Of a stretch of 8,792 bases of DNA, positions 1 through 6,978 are shown one piece after another. The stretch is from Thermoplasmata archaeon (lineage in GTDB: Archaea; Thermoplasmatota; Thermoplasmata; Lutacidiplasmatales; UBA184). The position numbers and the translations under genes are program-made. The DNA lies in NCBI GenBank assembly GCA_021823085.1, contig JAKAPG010000061.1, positions 1-8,792 of the forward strand, written 5' to 3'. Numbering within the stretch: the stretch's first letter is position 1; every line of letters begins with the position of its first letter. The notes beneath the pieces are model-generated. The model saw nothing but the letters and a program-made list of their open reading frames with translations. It was not told the DNA's origin and ran no database searches.

Positions 1-2050
1 GAGGCGGGGGCGGTGGCGTCGTGGAAGGGGGCGGGCCCGCGGGCGTGCTGTTCTCGACGATGAGCTCGGCGAGGGGGAAGGACGCGACGACCGACGAACC
101 GTTCGAGGCGAGGGTGTAGTCGGCCCGGCTGTAGAACCCCCCCACCGGTTGGCTGCCGGCCGCCGCGCACCCGGGGGCGATGCACGCGTCAACGGGGGCC
201 GCGATCCCATAGGGCGGCCCGACGGCGATCACGTTGAACGACGCCTGCCACACGTCTCCGCTCTGCATCACGTCGAGGTTCGGGTCGGCGCTCCAGTTGA
301 ACGTGAGGGCGGTCGTCGATCCGAGGGCGAGCTGCCCAACGGACTCGTTGCAGCCACCGGGGAAAGGAACTGAGGATGCGCAGGTGACGGCGGGGTCGAG
401 GTACGGGCCGATCTCGATGTTGCCGTAGGGGACGAAGGTGAACATGGGAGCGTCGGCGGCACCGCGGAGGGAGAGGGAGTAGGGAGCCGCCCCGAGACTG
501 ATGCGGGAGAGGGCGGAGATGAGCGACGGGTTCGTCTCGTTGAAGTATTCGGTACCTCGGTCGCAGAAGGGCCAGCTTGTGTCAACGCAGGGGCCGGACC
601 AGAGGGTCGTCCCCCTCAATGCCGGCTCTTGGAGATCCCCGGTGTAGCCCGAACACGACTCGGGTGCGGTCCAAAAGGCAGGCCAGGGTCCAAAGGGCCA
701 AGCCCACGGCGGGAAGGAGAGCCGCGGGCCATCCCAGCTGCCGCCGGTCGCCATCGCCATGTCGCAGGCGGCGTCGCGTGTCCGATTGACGTTCTGCCAG
801 ATCTGCTGGGTGTCTACAATCCCGGCCGGCGCACAGTACCCGTTTCCCCACTGCAAGCAGCCCCAGCTTCTCCCGGAAGAGTCAGTTCCATTCGGCGTCC
901 AATAATACGCCCCGGCCGGCCCAGCCCAGTCGGCGCCTCCCGGAATCTCGATGGTGTCGATCGTACAGTTCCCACCAAGCGAGTCGACGCACGGCGGGGA
1001 CGACTTGGCGAGCGCCGCAATCGAGTCGTTGGGATTCCCGTTCTGGGAGACGACCCAACCCTCCCCCCCGGGACTTTGAATCGTGGGCGTGAAGTCATAG
1101 GAAGGCTCCCAACCCGAGCTGTAGCAGCCGGGCTTCGTCACGTTGCGCGTGAAGTGGTTCGAGTGGGCAGACGAGCTGATGCAGTAGTTGACGACGTAGT
1201 TGGGGTCGCGGGGAACGGTGCTGCCGATCCAGACGATCACGTGGTGGGCGTCGGGGGCCCACGCGATCCCGGCGCCGGAAAGCGCCCCGTAGAGCGCGGT
1301 GATGGAGGAGGAATGGAGGAAGTTCTCCGCGAGGCCGGAGCCCCGGAGGATCGGGGAGCCGTTGAGGACCTGTGTGAGGAGGGTCGCGTTGACGGCCGAT
1401 TGGAACTGGTCGGCAGGCACGAAGTTCCCGATGTCCACGTGGTACTCGGACCCGTTGGCGTTGCCCCACTGGTCGTGGGTCGCGAAGTAGTCGACCAGGC
1501 CGAAGGAGAGACGGGTGGCGGGGTGGGCCGCCTGAATGCCCTCGACGATGGCGCTGGCGTTGGAGACGAAGGCACCGACGGAGTTCGCCTCGCCGCAGAG
1601 CTGATAGGGCCATGCAGAGGCACAGATCGCGCCGATGAGAAGGTTCGAACTGTTGAAAGTCTCTCCCGAGCCGTACCAGTCGAACGACCCGTCGTACGCG
1701 GTCGTCTCGAGCACGAAGAGGACCTGGACCGCGGGCCAGCTCGGCGTCCCGGCCGATGGGGCCGTGGCGGAAAGGGTAACCCGAGCGATGTCGGTCCCGG
1801 CGTCGCAGGTGAGAGAGGGGCTCGCACAGACGGCCCCTGGCGTGACGCTCGCGCTGAGGGCGGCAACTGGAGCGAACGGAGTTGGATGGCTGGCGCTTGG
1901 GTTCGCTCCCCTCCCGACAGGAATCAGGGGAGTCCCACGGAGTCCCTCGATTCCGTGGAACGGGAAGGGCGAAGGAGGCAGAAGCGTCACGGCGAGTACC
2001 ACCGCGACAATGGGGATCGCCGCTAGCGTTCCGTGGAATCCCCTAGCCAT
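1..2050 (-). CDS. Large secreted vWA-like surface protein, C-terminus cut by window edge
   Basis: The frame is open for 683 codons from the ATG at 2050 and runs off position 1 without a stop. The N-terminus is a signal peptide: Arg3, then a hydrophobic core at about residues 9-24. Residues ~108-295 resemble a von Willebrand factor A fold: a hydrophobic strand ending in ETTAYD (115-120) where a MIDAS DxSxS would sit, a second strand LSFGLVDYF (181-189), and a later strand VIVWIGS (271-277). The canonical MIDAS residues are not kept, so metal binding is doubtful. About 14 N-X-S/T sequons and many cysteines indicate an extracellular, glycosylated, disulfide-bonded protein. A Trp/Pro-rich stretch lies at 447-462. 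The last visible residues (671-683) are Pro-rich, like a stalk before a membrane anchor. A GTG lies one codon upstream, with further GTG and TTG options before an in-frame stop; the ATG gives a good signal peptide. Export is well supported. The vWA call is by fold pattern only and the function is unknown. Confidence 0.8.
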   Translation of the reverse strand, partial: MARGFHGTLAAIPIVAVVLAVTLLPPSPFPFHGIEGLRGTPLIPVGRGANPSASHPTPFAPVAALSASVTPGAVCASPSLTCDAGTDIARVTLSATAPSAGTPSWPAVQVLFVLETTAYDGSFDWYGSGETFNSSNLLIGAICASAWPYQLCGEANSVGAFVSNASAIVEGIQAAHPATRLSFGLVDYFATHDQWGNANGSEYHVDIGNFVPADQFQSAVNATLLTQVLNGSPILRGSGLAENFLHSSSITALYGALSGAGIAWAPDAHHVIVWIGSTVPRDPNYVVNYCISSSAHSNHFTRNVTKPGCYSSGWEPSYDFTPTIQSPGGEGWVVSQNGNPNDSIAALAKSSPPCVDSLGGNCTIDTIEIPGGADWAGPAGAYYWTPNGTDSSGRSWGCLQWGNGYCAPAGIVDTQQIWQNVNRTRDAACDMAMATGGSWDGPRLSFPPWAWPFGPWPAFWTAPESCSGYTGDLQEPALRGTTLWSGPCVDTSWPFCDRGTEYFNETNPSLISALSRISLGAAPYSLSLRGAADAPMFTFVPYGNIEIGPYLDPAVTCASSVPFPGGCNESVGQLALGSTTALTFNWSADPNLDVMQSGDVWQASFNVIAVGPPYGIAAPVDACIAPGCAAAGSQPVGGFYSRADYTLASNGSSVVASFPLAELIVENSTPAGPPPSTTPPPPP

Positions 2051-2128
2051 CACGGGAGTACCTGCGTCAGTGTCCGGCCGAGCCACCAAGCACTACGCAC
2101 TTCTGCGACTCCCGTCGCCAGTCGCTCA

Positions 2129-2168
2129 GGGCGAACGACCGCCCAACTCCGCTCGCGCACTTTCGAGC
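2129..2168 (-). terminator. Possible terminator hairpins after the small exported protein
   Basis: In the 157-base gap between the two minus-strand exported genes there are two short perfect stems: 2151-2155 with 2164-2168 (8-base loop) and 2129-2133 with 2140-2144 (6-base loop). They lie 40 to 80 bases past the stop codon at 2208. No T-run follows, and five-base stems are common by chance in DNA this GC-rich, so this is a weak call. Nothing else stands out in the gap. Confidence 0.2.
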
Positions 2169-2207
2169 TCCCGTAGGCTCGTGAGGTATCCTGACCGCAC
2201 AGCCATG

Positions 2208-2990
2208 CTATGGACAGGCCGCGCAACTGACGGAGCTCAGCGTGGCCTGGAAGCCGCTCTCGCCCGAGCTCCCGTATCCCCCGGCGCCAGTGGTAACGTC
2301 ATTGTGAATTTCAACCTCGGCGTAGAATCCGTACTTCACCCCGCTGCTGACCGCGAAAGACCCCGTGGTGACCGTCGCTCCGCTGATCGTTGAGGTAAAG
2401 CTCGTCGGGCCCGCGCCACAGTTTATGTTCTGGCTTACCGCAAGGTTCGACGGGGGCGTGGCGAAGAGCGCACCGGAGGCGGAGGAATATGCGTTGGCGT
2501 AGAGCGTCATAGAAACATCCGCGGAAGTCGCTGTGCCGCAGGTGATCGATTCATTCATCGTTCCGGAAAAGGCGAACGTGAACGTTGCTGTTGCAGTGGA
2601 GAAGGAGCTGGTCGGCTGGTAGCATCCTGCTGGCGACGGATCCACAGTGAAGGACTCCTGCGATGTGATACTGCCGCCGGCGGTAGGCGAGATAGGGCCG
2701 GCGGTCTGGCTCAGGAAACGGAACAAGCCCGACGATGCCGAGGTGGACAGGCCACTGTAGGAGGACACGGGAATCTGGGTTGGAACGGCAACGCTGGGCG
2801 ACGGACCAGTGCATGCAACGACATAGTTCGGACTAAAGCTCGGCATTGCAGCAGCTGCCGGCGCCACGACCAGGAGCAGGAGGAACGCAGAGCCCAAGGC
2901 GACCGGCAGCCCTGCCCGACGGCGGAAGTGAGCGGGGAGGCGAGTAGTCGGATAATGAGACGTGATAGCACGATGCGCGCTTCGGTACAT
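2208..2990 (-). CDS. Small exported six-cysteine protein of unknown function
   Basis: The product is 260 residues from the ATG at 2990. A long basic n-region (residues 1-26, several Arg and His) precedes a strong hydrophobic core (about 28-44) ending in a run of Ala, a classic signal peptide cleaved near residue 48. The mature part is rich in Ser, Thr, Ala and Gly, with six cysteines (60, 123, 151, 191, 256, 259), which would allow three disulfides. There is no second hydrophobic helix, so it is probably released or bound to the surface by other proteins. The alternating Ser/Thr and hydrophobic pattern suggests a beta-sandwich; I recognise no family. In-frame ATGs at 3110 and 3056 would lengthen the n-region and overlap the IS110-like tail, so 2990 is preferred. 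An AGGAGGG lies 20 bases upstream of it, which is too far for a normal ribosome-binding site. It precedes the vWA-like gene on the same strand and may belong to the same surface structure. Confidence 0.75.
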   Translation of the reverse strand: MYRSAHRAITSHYPTTRLPAHFRRRAGLPVALGSAFLLLLVVAPAAAAMPSFSPNYVVACTGPSPSVAVPTQIPVSSYSGLSTSASSGLFRFLSQTAGPISPTAGGSITSQESFTVDPSPAGCYQPTSSFSTATATFTFAFSGTMNESITCGTATSADVSMTLYANAYSSASGALFATPPSNLAVSQNINCGAGPTSFTSTISGATVTTGSFAVSSGVKYGFYAEVEIHNDVTTGAGGYGSSGESGFQATLSSVSCAACP

Positions 2991-3040
2991 AACTGTGGCG
3001 AGGTCGGTAACCCTCCTGTGAAAGCGCCCCGAGCCCCGTG

Positions 3041-3049
3041 ATTTTTTAG
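3041..3049 (-). promoter_or_regulatory. Possible TATA-like element of the small exported gene
   Basis: A TAAAAAAT run on the minus strand stands out in very GC-rich surroundings and lies about 54 bases before the ATG at 2990. An archaeal start site about 25 bases downstream would give a leader of roughly 28 bases containing AGGAGGG. The run overlaps the TAA stop of the IS110-like tail, so the promoter may have come with the element. This is inference from spacing and base composition only. Confidence 0.25.
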
Positions 3050-3330
3050 CCGGCATCGTCGACCTCCTGGTCCTTCCCACCGGCTTCCTGTTTGAGCACT
3101 TGGAGGACATCCGCCTTTCCGCTCAGCCGGTCCGCGAGGGCTTCCAGCTGCTCCGAGGAGATCGCGGGAGCGAGATCCTCGGCCACCTTCCTCATCCTCT
3201 TCTCCTTCCTGTCGGTGAGGTCGGCGTCTTCCTCCGAGTAGGGGACCTCGAACGTTAGCATCTTCCAGATCTCCGCGGAGAGCTTGCGAGCCGCGTCCAC
3301 CGTCGCCTTCTGGGCCGGCTGGGTCTTCGC
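3046..3330 (-). pseudogene. C-terminal tail of an IS110-like transposase (remnant)
   Basis: The minus-strand reading ends at a TAA at 3046-3048. About 95 residues look like real protein: a Lys/Ala-rich entry, then DAARKLSAEIWKML, then EVPYSEEDADLT, then a charged helical tail. This resembles the end of IS110-family transposases after the Transposase_20 domain, where an ARKL..I..ML...PY pattern closes the protein. The RuvC-like DEDD domain and the rest of Transposase_20 are absent. Upstream of about 3330 the frame stays open only as the antisense of the IS1182 gene and has no transposase features. The 5' part is not found on the far side of the IS1182 gene either, so this is a truncated remnant rather than an interrupted gene. 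The family call rests on a short tail motif; a host protein C-terminus is the alternative. Confidence 0.5.
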
Positions 3331-4605
3331 CTTCTCCTCCCTCCGAGCCTGAACGATTGGCTCCCCGAGAATCACCTCGCCCGGTTCATCTCGGAGTTCG
3401 TCGACAAGCAGATCGACCTCGCCCAGTTCTCCGGGGGCTACGACAACCTCGAGTGCGGCAACCTCGCCTTCCACCCGGCGATGCTGCTCAAGCTCTGGCT
3501 CTACGGCTACTGTGTCGGCACGCCCACGTCCCGGAAGGTGGCCCGCGCCACCTTCGAGGACGTGGCGTTCCGCTGGCTCGCCACCGATCAGCACCCAAGC
3601 TATTCGGCCCTCGCCAGGTTCCGGGAGCGGAACCTGGGGAACTTCCACCCCCTCTTCCTGAGGGTGCTGAAGTTCTGCCAAGAGGCGTACCTCATCGGCG
3701 GGACCCGGATGGCGCTCGACGGAACGAAGGTGAAGGCGAGCGCCTCGAAGCACCGGGCGATGAGCCACGGGAAGATGCTCGAGAGGGAGACGCGGCTGGA
3801 CGAGGAGTCGCGAAAGAGCATCGAGGAGTACTTCCGGAAGGTCGCGGAGAACGACGCCGAGGAGGACCGGAGGTTCGGGAAGGGGAACAACCCTTACAAT
3901 GCGATCCCCGGGGTGAAGACGGCGGCGGACCGCCGGGAGAAGATCCGCAAGGCGATCGAGGCGCTCGAGGAGCGGGAGCGCCAGAAGGCGAAGGAGGCGG
4001 GGAAGACGGAGGCGGCCCCCGTGGACCCGAAAACACAGTACAACTTCACCGACCCCGAGTCCCGGATCATGCCGGACGGAGCGAACCGGGGCGCGTTCGT
4101 CCGGGCCCACAACTGCCAGGCGAGGGTGGACGAGAAGGTGCAGATCATCGTCGCGGCGGAGGCGGTCCAGGCTCCGCAGGACCAGCGCCAGCTGGTCCCG
4201 ATGACGGAGATGACGATCGAGAACCTCGGGATCTGGCCCGAGGAGATCCTCTCCGATGCGGGGTACTTCTCGGCGGCGCAGATCCGGGAGGTGGCGCGGC
4301 GAGGGATGGAGGTCTACTGTCCGCCGGAGACCGGACGGAAGGCGGAGCGGGAAGCGTGTCCGAGGGGCCGGCCCTCGGACGACGAGACGTTCACCCAACG
4401 GATGGGTCGGAAGGTCCGGAGCGAGGAGGGTCGGAAGCACTACCGACGAAGGAAGTGCATCGTGGAGCCGGTCTTCGGCCAGATCAAGCAAGGGAGAGGG
4501 CTACGGCAGTTCCTGACGAGGGGACTGCGGAAGATCCGAGGGGAGTGGAGGCTAATCGCGCTGACCCACAGCCTCACGAAGCTCTACCGGGCGCAGTTCG
4601 GATAG
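3331..4605 (+). pseudogene. IS1182-family DDE transposase lacking its start
   Basis: The frame is open from after a TAG at 3256 to the TAG at 4603-4605. Family homology begins near 3331 (LLLPPSLNDWLPENHLARF) and continues through the first in-frame ATG at 3481, which starts MLLKLWLYGY; starting there would drop about 50 conserved residues. The DDE triad is present: D in ALDGTKV (residue 80 from that ATG), D in ILSDAGYF (259) and E in CIVEPVFGQIKQGRG (329). A long charged coiled-coil-like insert (roughly 100-175) separates the first two, as in this family. No ATG, GTG or TTG occurs between 3259 and 3330 in frame. The upstream sequence reads better as the antisense of the IS110-like tail. The catalytic core is therefore intact, but the gene's own start, left inverted repeat and promoter are gone. 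Transposition chemistry is known for the family; activity here is doubtful. Confidence 0.8.
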
Positions 4606-4644
4606 GCCGCCTCGGAACCGCGACAGTCACGGGTCCGGGCGGCC
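4605..4644 (+). terminator. Stem-loop directly after the IS1182 transposase stop
   Basis: GGCCGCC at 4605-4611 pairs with GGCGGCC at 4638-4644, with a 26-base interior that can partly pair again (GGAACC with GGGTCC, one mismatch). The stem starts on the last base of the stop codon. It could be a terminator or part of the element's right terminal structure. The sequence shows the pairing; the role is inferred. Confidence 0.3.
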
Positions 4645-5176
4645 GGAGAGGGCTCAGGATCCCCTCGAGGTCAATTCGGAGCTGCGCCACAGGCTCCTAT
4701 ACCACGGGACGGCGGTGTGCAAGGCTTCGAACGATCTTGGCGGGAACTCAACTCGCCGTCTCTGCCTTACGTTGAACAGGTTGAGGAGGAAACTCGGAAC
4801 GCGAGGATGGCGGTAACAACGATTGCGATTAGTTCGATGTCGGCTTGGTTCACCACGAACGGGCTTCCCCGCTTGCCGTTCCTAAAACGGAGGTCCCCGG
4901 CCCCTATCGGAACCGGGGGAATGGGTTGACCTTGGTCTAGCGGTGGAGGAGGCGGGTGCCCTGAAACGGTTGGAAACGGGGCCGGGCGCTTCGCGGGTTT
5001 CGGTATACTGAGCTATGGCGGCGCGGGCGGTCCTGCCCTCCGGCGGCGAAGACGCTCCTCCTACTTGTGCCCCGCCCCCGCATCGATCGCGCCGGGTCCC
5101 CCGCCGGAGCTCGTCGGCCCTCCGTGGGGCCTCCCTCCTCCCCAAGAGTCATACCCCGCGCCGTCGTCCCGCGGAC
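4606..5176. other. Gene-free region between IS1182 remnant and hutU
   Basis: About 570 bases without a gene I can support. It holds the stem-loop after the transposase stop, a 6-bp stem at 4895-4900 with 4913-4918, and an AT-richer patch around 4800-4890. A minus-strand frame at 4767-5012 is open for 81 codons but has no ATG. A plus-strand frame from 4717 gives 70 residues with no recognisable motif. The part just before hutU (5030-5170) reads as non-coding C-rich leader, although it is open in the hutU frame from an ATG at 5015. Confidence 0.6.
5147..5154 (+). promoter_or_regulatory. Weak TATA-like site for hutU
   Basis: AGTCATAC is the only A/T-containing patch near the hutU start and is centred about 26 bases before the ATG at 5177. 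That spacing suits a leaderless archaeal transcript, which would fit the absence of any Shine-Dalgarno match before this start. A second candidate, GTATACTG at 5003-5010, is too far upstream unless the leader is long. Inferred from position only. Confidence 0.2.
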
Positions 5177-6847
5177 ATGACGGAAGCGGGCGGCCCCCGT
5201 GCTCCGATCCACGCCCGGCGGGGCGACCAGCTCGAGTGCCGCGGATGGGCGCAGGAGGCGGCGCTCCGGCTCCTCATGAACAACCTGGACCCCGAGGTCG
5301 CTCGCGACCCCGAGCACCTTATCGTGTACGGCGGGCGGGGCAAAGCCGCCCGCGACTGGGCGGCGTACGACCGCCTCGTCGCGACGCTCCGGAGTCTGGC
5401 CGACGACGAGACCCTCGTCGTCCAATCCGGAAAGCCGGTCGGGGTCTTTCCGACGCACACCGAGGCACCCCGGGTCCTCATCGCGAACGCCCTCCTCGTG
5501 CCGCGCTGGGCCACCGACGAGACGTTCTGGGACCTCGAGGCCCGCGGGCTCACGATGTACGGCCAGATGACGGCCGGGAGCTGGATCTACATCGGGACCC
5601 AAGGGATCCTTCAGGGGACCTACGAGACCCTCGCCTCCCTCGCACGGATCGAGTTCGGCGCGCACGACCTCGCGGGTCGGTGGATGCTCTCCTCCGGGCT
5701 CGGGGAGATGGGCGGGGCACAGCCCCTCGCCGTGACGTTGCTCGGCGGGGTCGCCCTCCTCGTCGACGTCGACCGCCGCGCGATCGAGCGCCGCCGGTCC
5801 AAGGAGTACCTGGACGTCGTGGCGACGGACCTCGACGACGCGCTCGCCCGGGTCCGAGCGGCCGTCGCGGAGCGGCGCGCGCTCTCGGTCGGCCTCGAGG
5901 CGAACGCGGCGGACGTCTACCCCGAGCTCGTCCGCCGCAACGTGCTCCCGGACATCGTGTCGGACCAGACCGCGGCCCACGACCTCAACGTCGGCTACAT
6001 CCCGCGGGGCCATACGCTCGGCGCGGCCCAGGAGCTGCGCCAGCGCGACCCGGCCCAGTACCGCCGCGAGGTCCTCGCCTCGATCGCGCTCGAGGCGCGC
6101 GCGATCCTCGAGATGATCCGACGCGGGGCCAAGGCGTTCGACTACGGCAACAACTTCCGCGCCCAGGCGCGCGAAGGGGGGGTCGCGAACGCGTTCGACA
6201 TCCCCGGCTACGTGCCCGCGTACATCCGCCCGCTCTTCGCGGTGGGAAGCGGTCCGTTCCGCTGGGTGGCCTTGAGCGGCGAGCCGGACGACATCCGGCG
6301 GATCGACGCGATGATCCTCCGGGAGTTCTCCGAGAACGCCCCGCTGATGCGCTGGATCCGGCTGGCCGGCGCGCGGGTCCGCTTCCAGGGCCTGCCCGCG
6401 CGGATCTGCTACATGGGCTACGGCGATCGCGAACGGTTCGGCCATCTCGTCAACGAGCTCGTCGCCCGCGGTGAACTGCGGGCGCCGATCGCGATCGGGC
6501 GCGACCATCACGACACGGGCAGCGTGGCGAGCCCCTACCGCGAGACCGAGCGGATGCGGGACGGGTCCGACGCGATCGCCGACTGGCCGATCCTGAACGC
6601 CCTCCTCAACGCCGTGAGCGGCGCGGCTTGGGTCTCGGTCCACCACGGCGGCGGGGTCGGCATCGGCAACTCGATCCACGGCGGTCTGGTGGTCGTCGCC
6701 GACGGAACGAAGGACGCGGACCGGCGCCTCGGCCGAACGCTCCACAACGACCCCGCCCTCGGAGTGGCGCGGCACGCCGACGCCGGCTACCCCGAGTCGA
6801 TCGAGATCGCGTCCCGCGCGCGCTTCCGCATCCCCGGGCCGCCCTGA
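5177..6847 (+). CDS. hutU: Urocanate hydratase (urocanase)
   Basis: This is the second enzyme of histidine degradation: it adds water to urocanate to give 4-imidazolone-5-propionate, with tightly bound NAD+, in the cytoplasm. From the ATG at 5177 the product is 556 residues, the usual family length. Signature blocks are all present: YGGRGKAARDW (51-61), VVQSGKPVG (81-89), YGQMTAGSWIYIGTQGI (128-144), the Gly-rich NAD site GLGEMGGAQP (174-183), GLPARICYMGYGDR (405-418) with the catalytic Cys411 (Cys410 in the Pseudomonas enzyme), DHHDTGSVASPYRE (443-456) and HHGGGVGIGNS (489-499). The frame is open back to an ATG at 5015, but those 54 extra residues are Pro/Arg/Ser-rich and outside the family, so 5177 is chosen. 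No hutH, hutI or formiminoglutamate gene is in the window, so partners must be elsewhere or the gene is isolated. Small hairpins follow the stop. Confidence 0.97.
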   Translation: MTEAGGPRAPIHARRGDQLECRGWAQEAALRLLMNNLDPEVARDPEHLIVYGGRGKAARDWAAYDRLVATLRSLADDETLVVQSGKPVGVFPTHTEAPRVLIANALLVPRWATDETFWDLEARGLTMYGQMTAGSWIYIGTQGILQGTYETLASLARIEFGAHDLAGRWMLSSGLGEMGGAQPLAVTLLGGVALLVDVDRRAIERRRSKEYLDVVATDLDDALARVRAAVAERRALSVGLEANAADVYPELVRRNVLPDIVSDQTAAHDLNVGYIPRGHTLGAAQELRQRDPAQYRREVLASIALEARAILEMIRRGAKAFDYGNNFRAQAREGGVANAFDIPGYVPAYIRPLFAVGSGPFRWVALSGEPDDIRRIDAMILREFSENAPLMRWIRLAGARVRFQGLPARICYMGYGDRERFGHLVNELVARGELRAPIAIGRDHHDTGSVASPYRETERMRDGSDAIADWPILNALLNAVSGAAWVSVHHGGGVGIGNSIHGGLVVVADGTKDADRRLGRTLHNDPALGVARHADAGYPESIEIASRARFRIPGPP

Positions 6848-6863
6848 CGGGGCGACGGGGGCC

Positions 6864-6895
6864 CTGCTACACCGTAGCAGCCGGTCCAAGAGACC
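6864..6895 (+). terminator. Two short perfect hairpins after hutU
   Basis: CTGCTAC at 6864-6870 pairs exactly with GTAGCAG at 6874-6880 around a 3-base loop, starting 16 bases past the hutU stop. A second stem, GGTC with GACC (6883-6886 and 6892-6895), follows at once. There is no T-run, so termination is an inference from position. They separate hutU from the next gene, which has its own TATA-like site, so the two are probably not one operon. Confidence 0.4.
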
Positions 6896-6910
6896 CCGCG
6901 TGAAACGGAA

Positions 6911-6921
6911 CAGGAGTATAT
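6911..6921 (+). promoter_or_regulatory. TATA-like promoter of the 473-residue surface protein
   Basis: GTATAT at 6916-6921, preceded by the purine-rich GAAACGGAACAGGA which could serve as a BRE, lies about 60 bases before the ATG at 6979. A start site about 25 bases downstream would leave a leader of roughly 33 bases. A 5-bp hairpin (6923-6927 with 6932-6936) sits between this site and the expected start point. Confidence 0.35.
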
Positions 6922-6978
6922 CCCCCGATTCCGGGGTCCCTCGGATCGCGGAGAGCCTCCGCGAAGGAAGCAACGACC

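Larger units (their letters stand above)
3046..4650. mobile_element. Composite insertion-sequence scar (IS110-like tail joined to IS1182)
   Basis: Two transposase genes of different families are joined 5' to 5' and diverge from a junction near 3330. Each lacks its own 5' end at that point. The right boundary is uncertain: an imperfect hairpin follows the IS1182 stop at 4605-4644, but with the left end missing no terminal inverted-repeat pair can be matched. No target-site duplication could be identified. Confidence 0.55.

Noticed and set aside
1237..1866. Minus-strand 209-codon frame
   Set aside because: It is a shifted frame of the vWA-like gene, with Ser/Pro/Arg-only composition typical of shadow reading in GC-rich DNA.
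629..2026. Long plus-strand open frame (465 codons)
   Set aside because: It is the antisense of the secreted vWA-like gene. Its translation is Arg/Gly/Val-rich without motifs, while the minus strand gives a signal peptide, cysteines and sequons across the whole span.
3346..4491. Upstream extension of the minus-strand IS110-like frame
   Set aside because: It stays open only because it is antisense to the transposase. It is Leu/Arg/Pro-rich and has no IS110 catalytic motifs.
3357..4775. Plus-strand 472-codon frame over the transposase
   Set aside because: It is an out-of-frame shadow, Gly/Arg/Pro-rich. The IS1182 frame beside it carries the DDE motifs.
4921..5020. Possible tRNA before hutU
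   Set aside because: I looked for a cloverleaf and a T-loop consensus (GTTCRANNC) on both strands and found no matching arms.
4937..6973. Minus-strand 678-codon frame opposite hutU
   Set aside because: It is antisense to a confidently identified urocanase, with Arg/Asp/Val/Gly-rich shadow composition and no motif.
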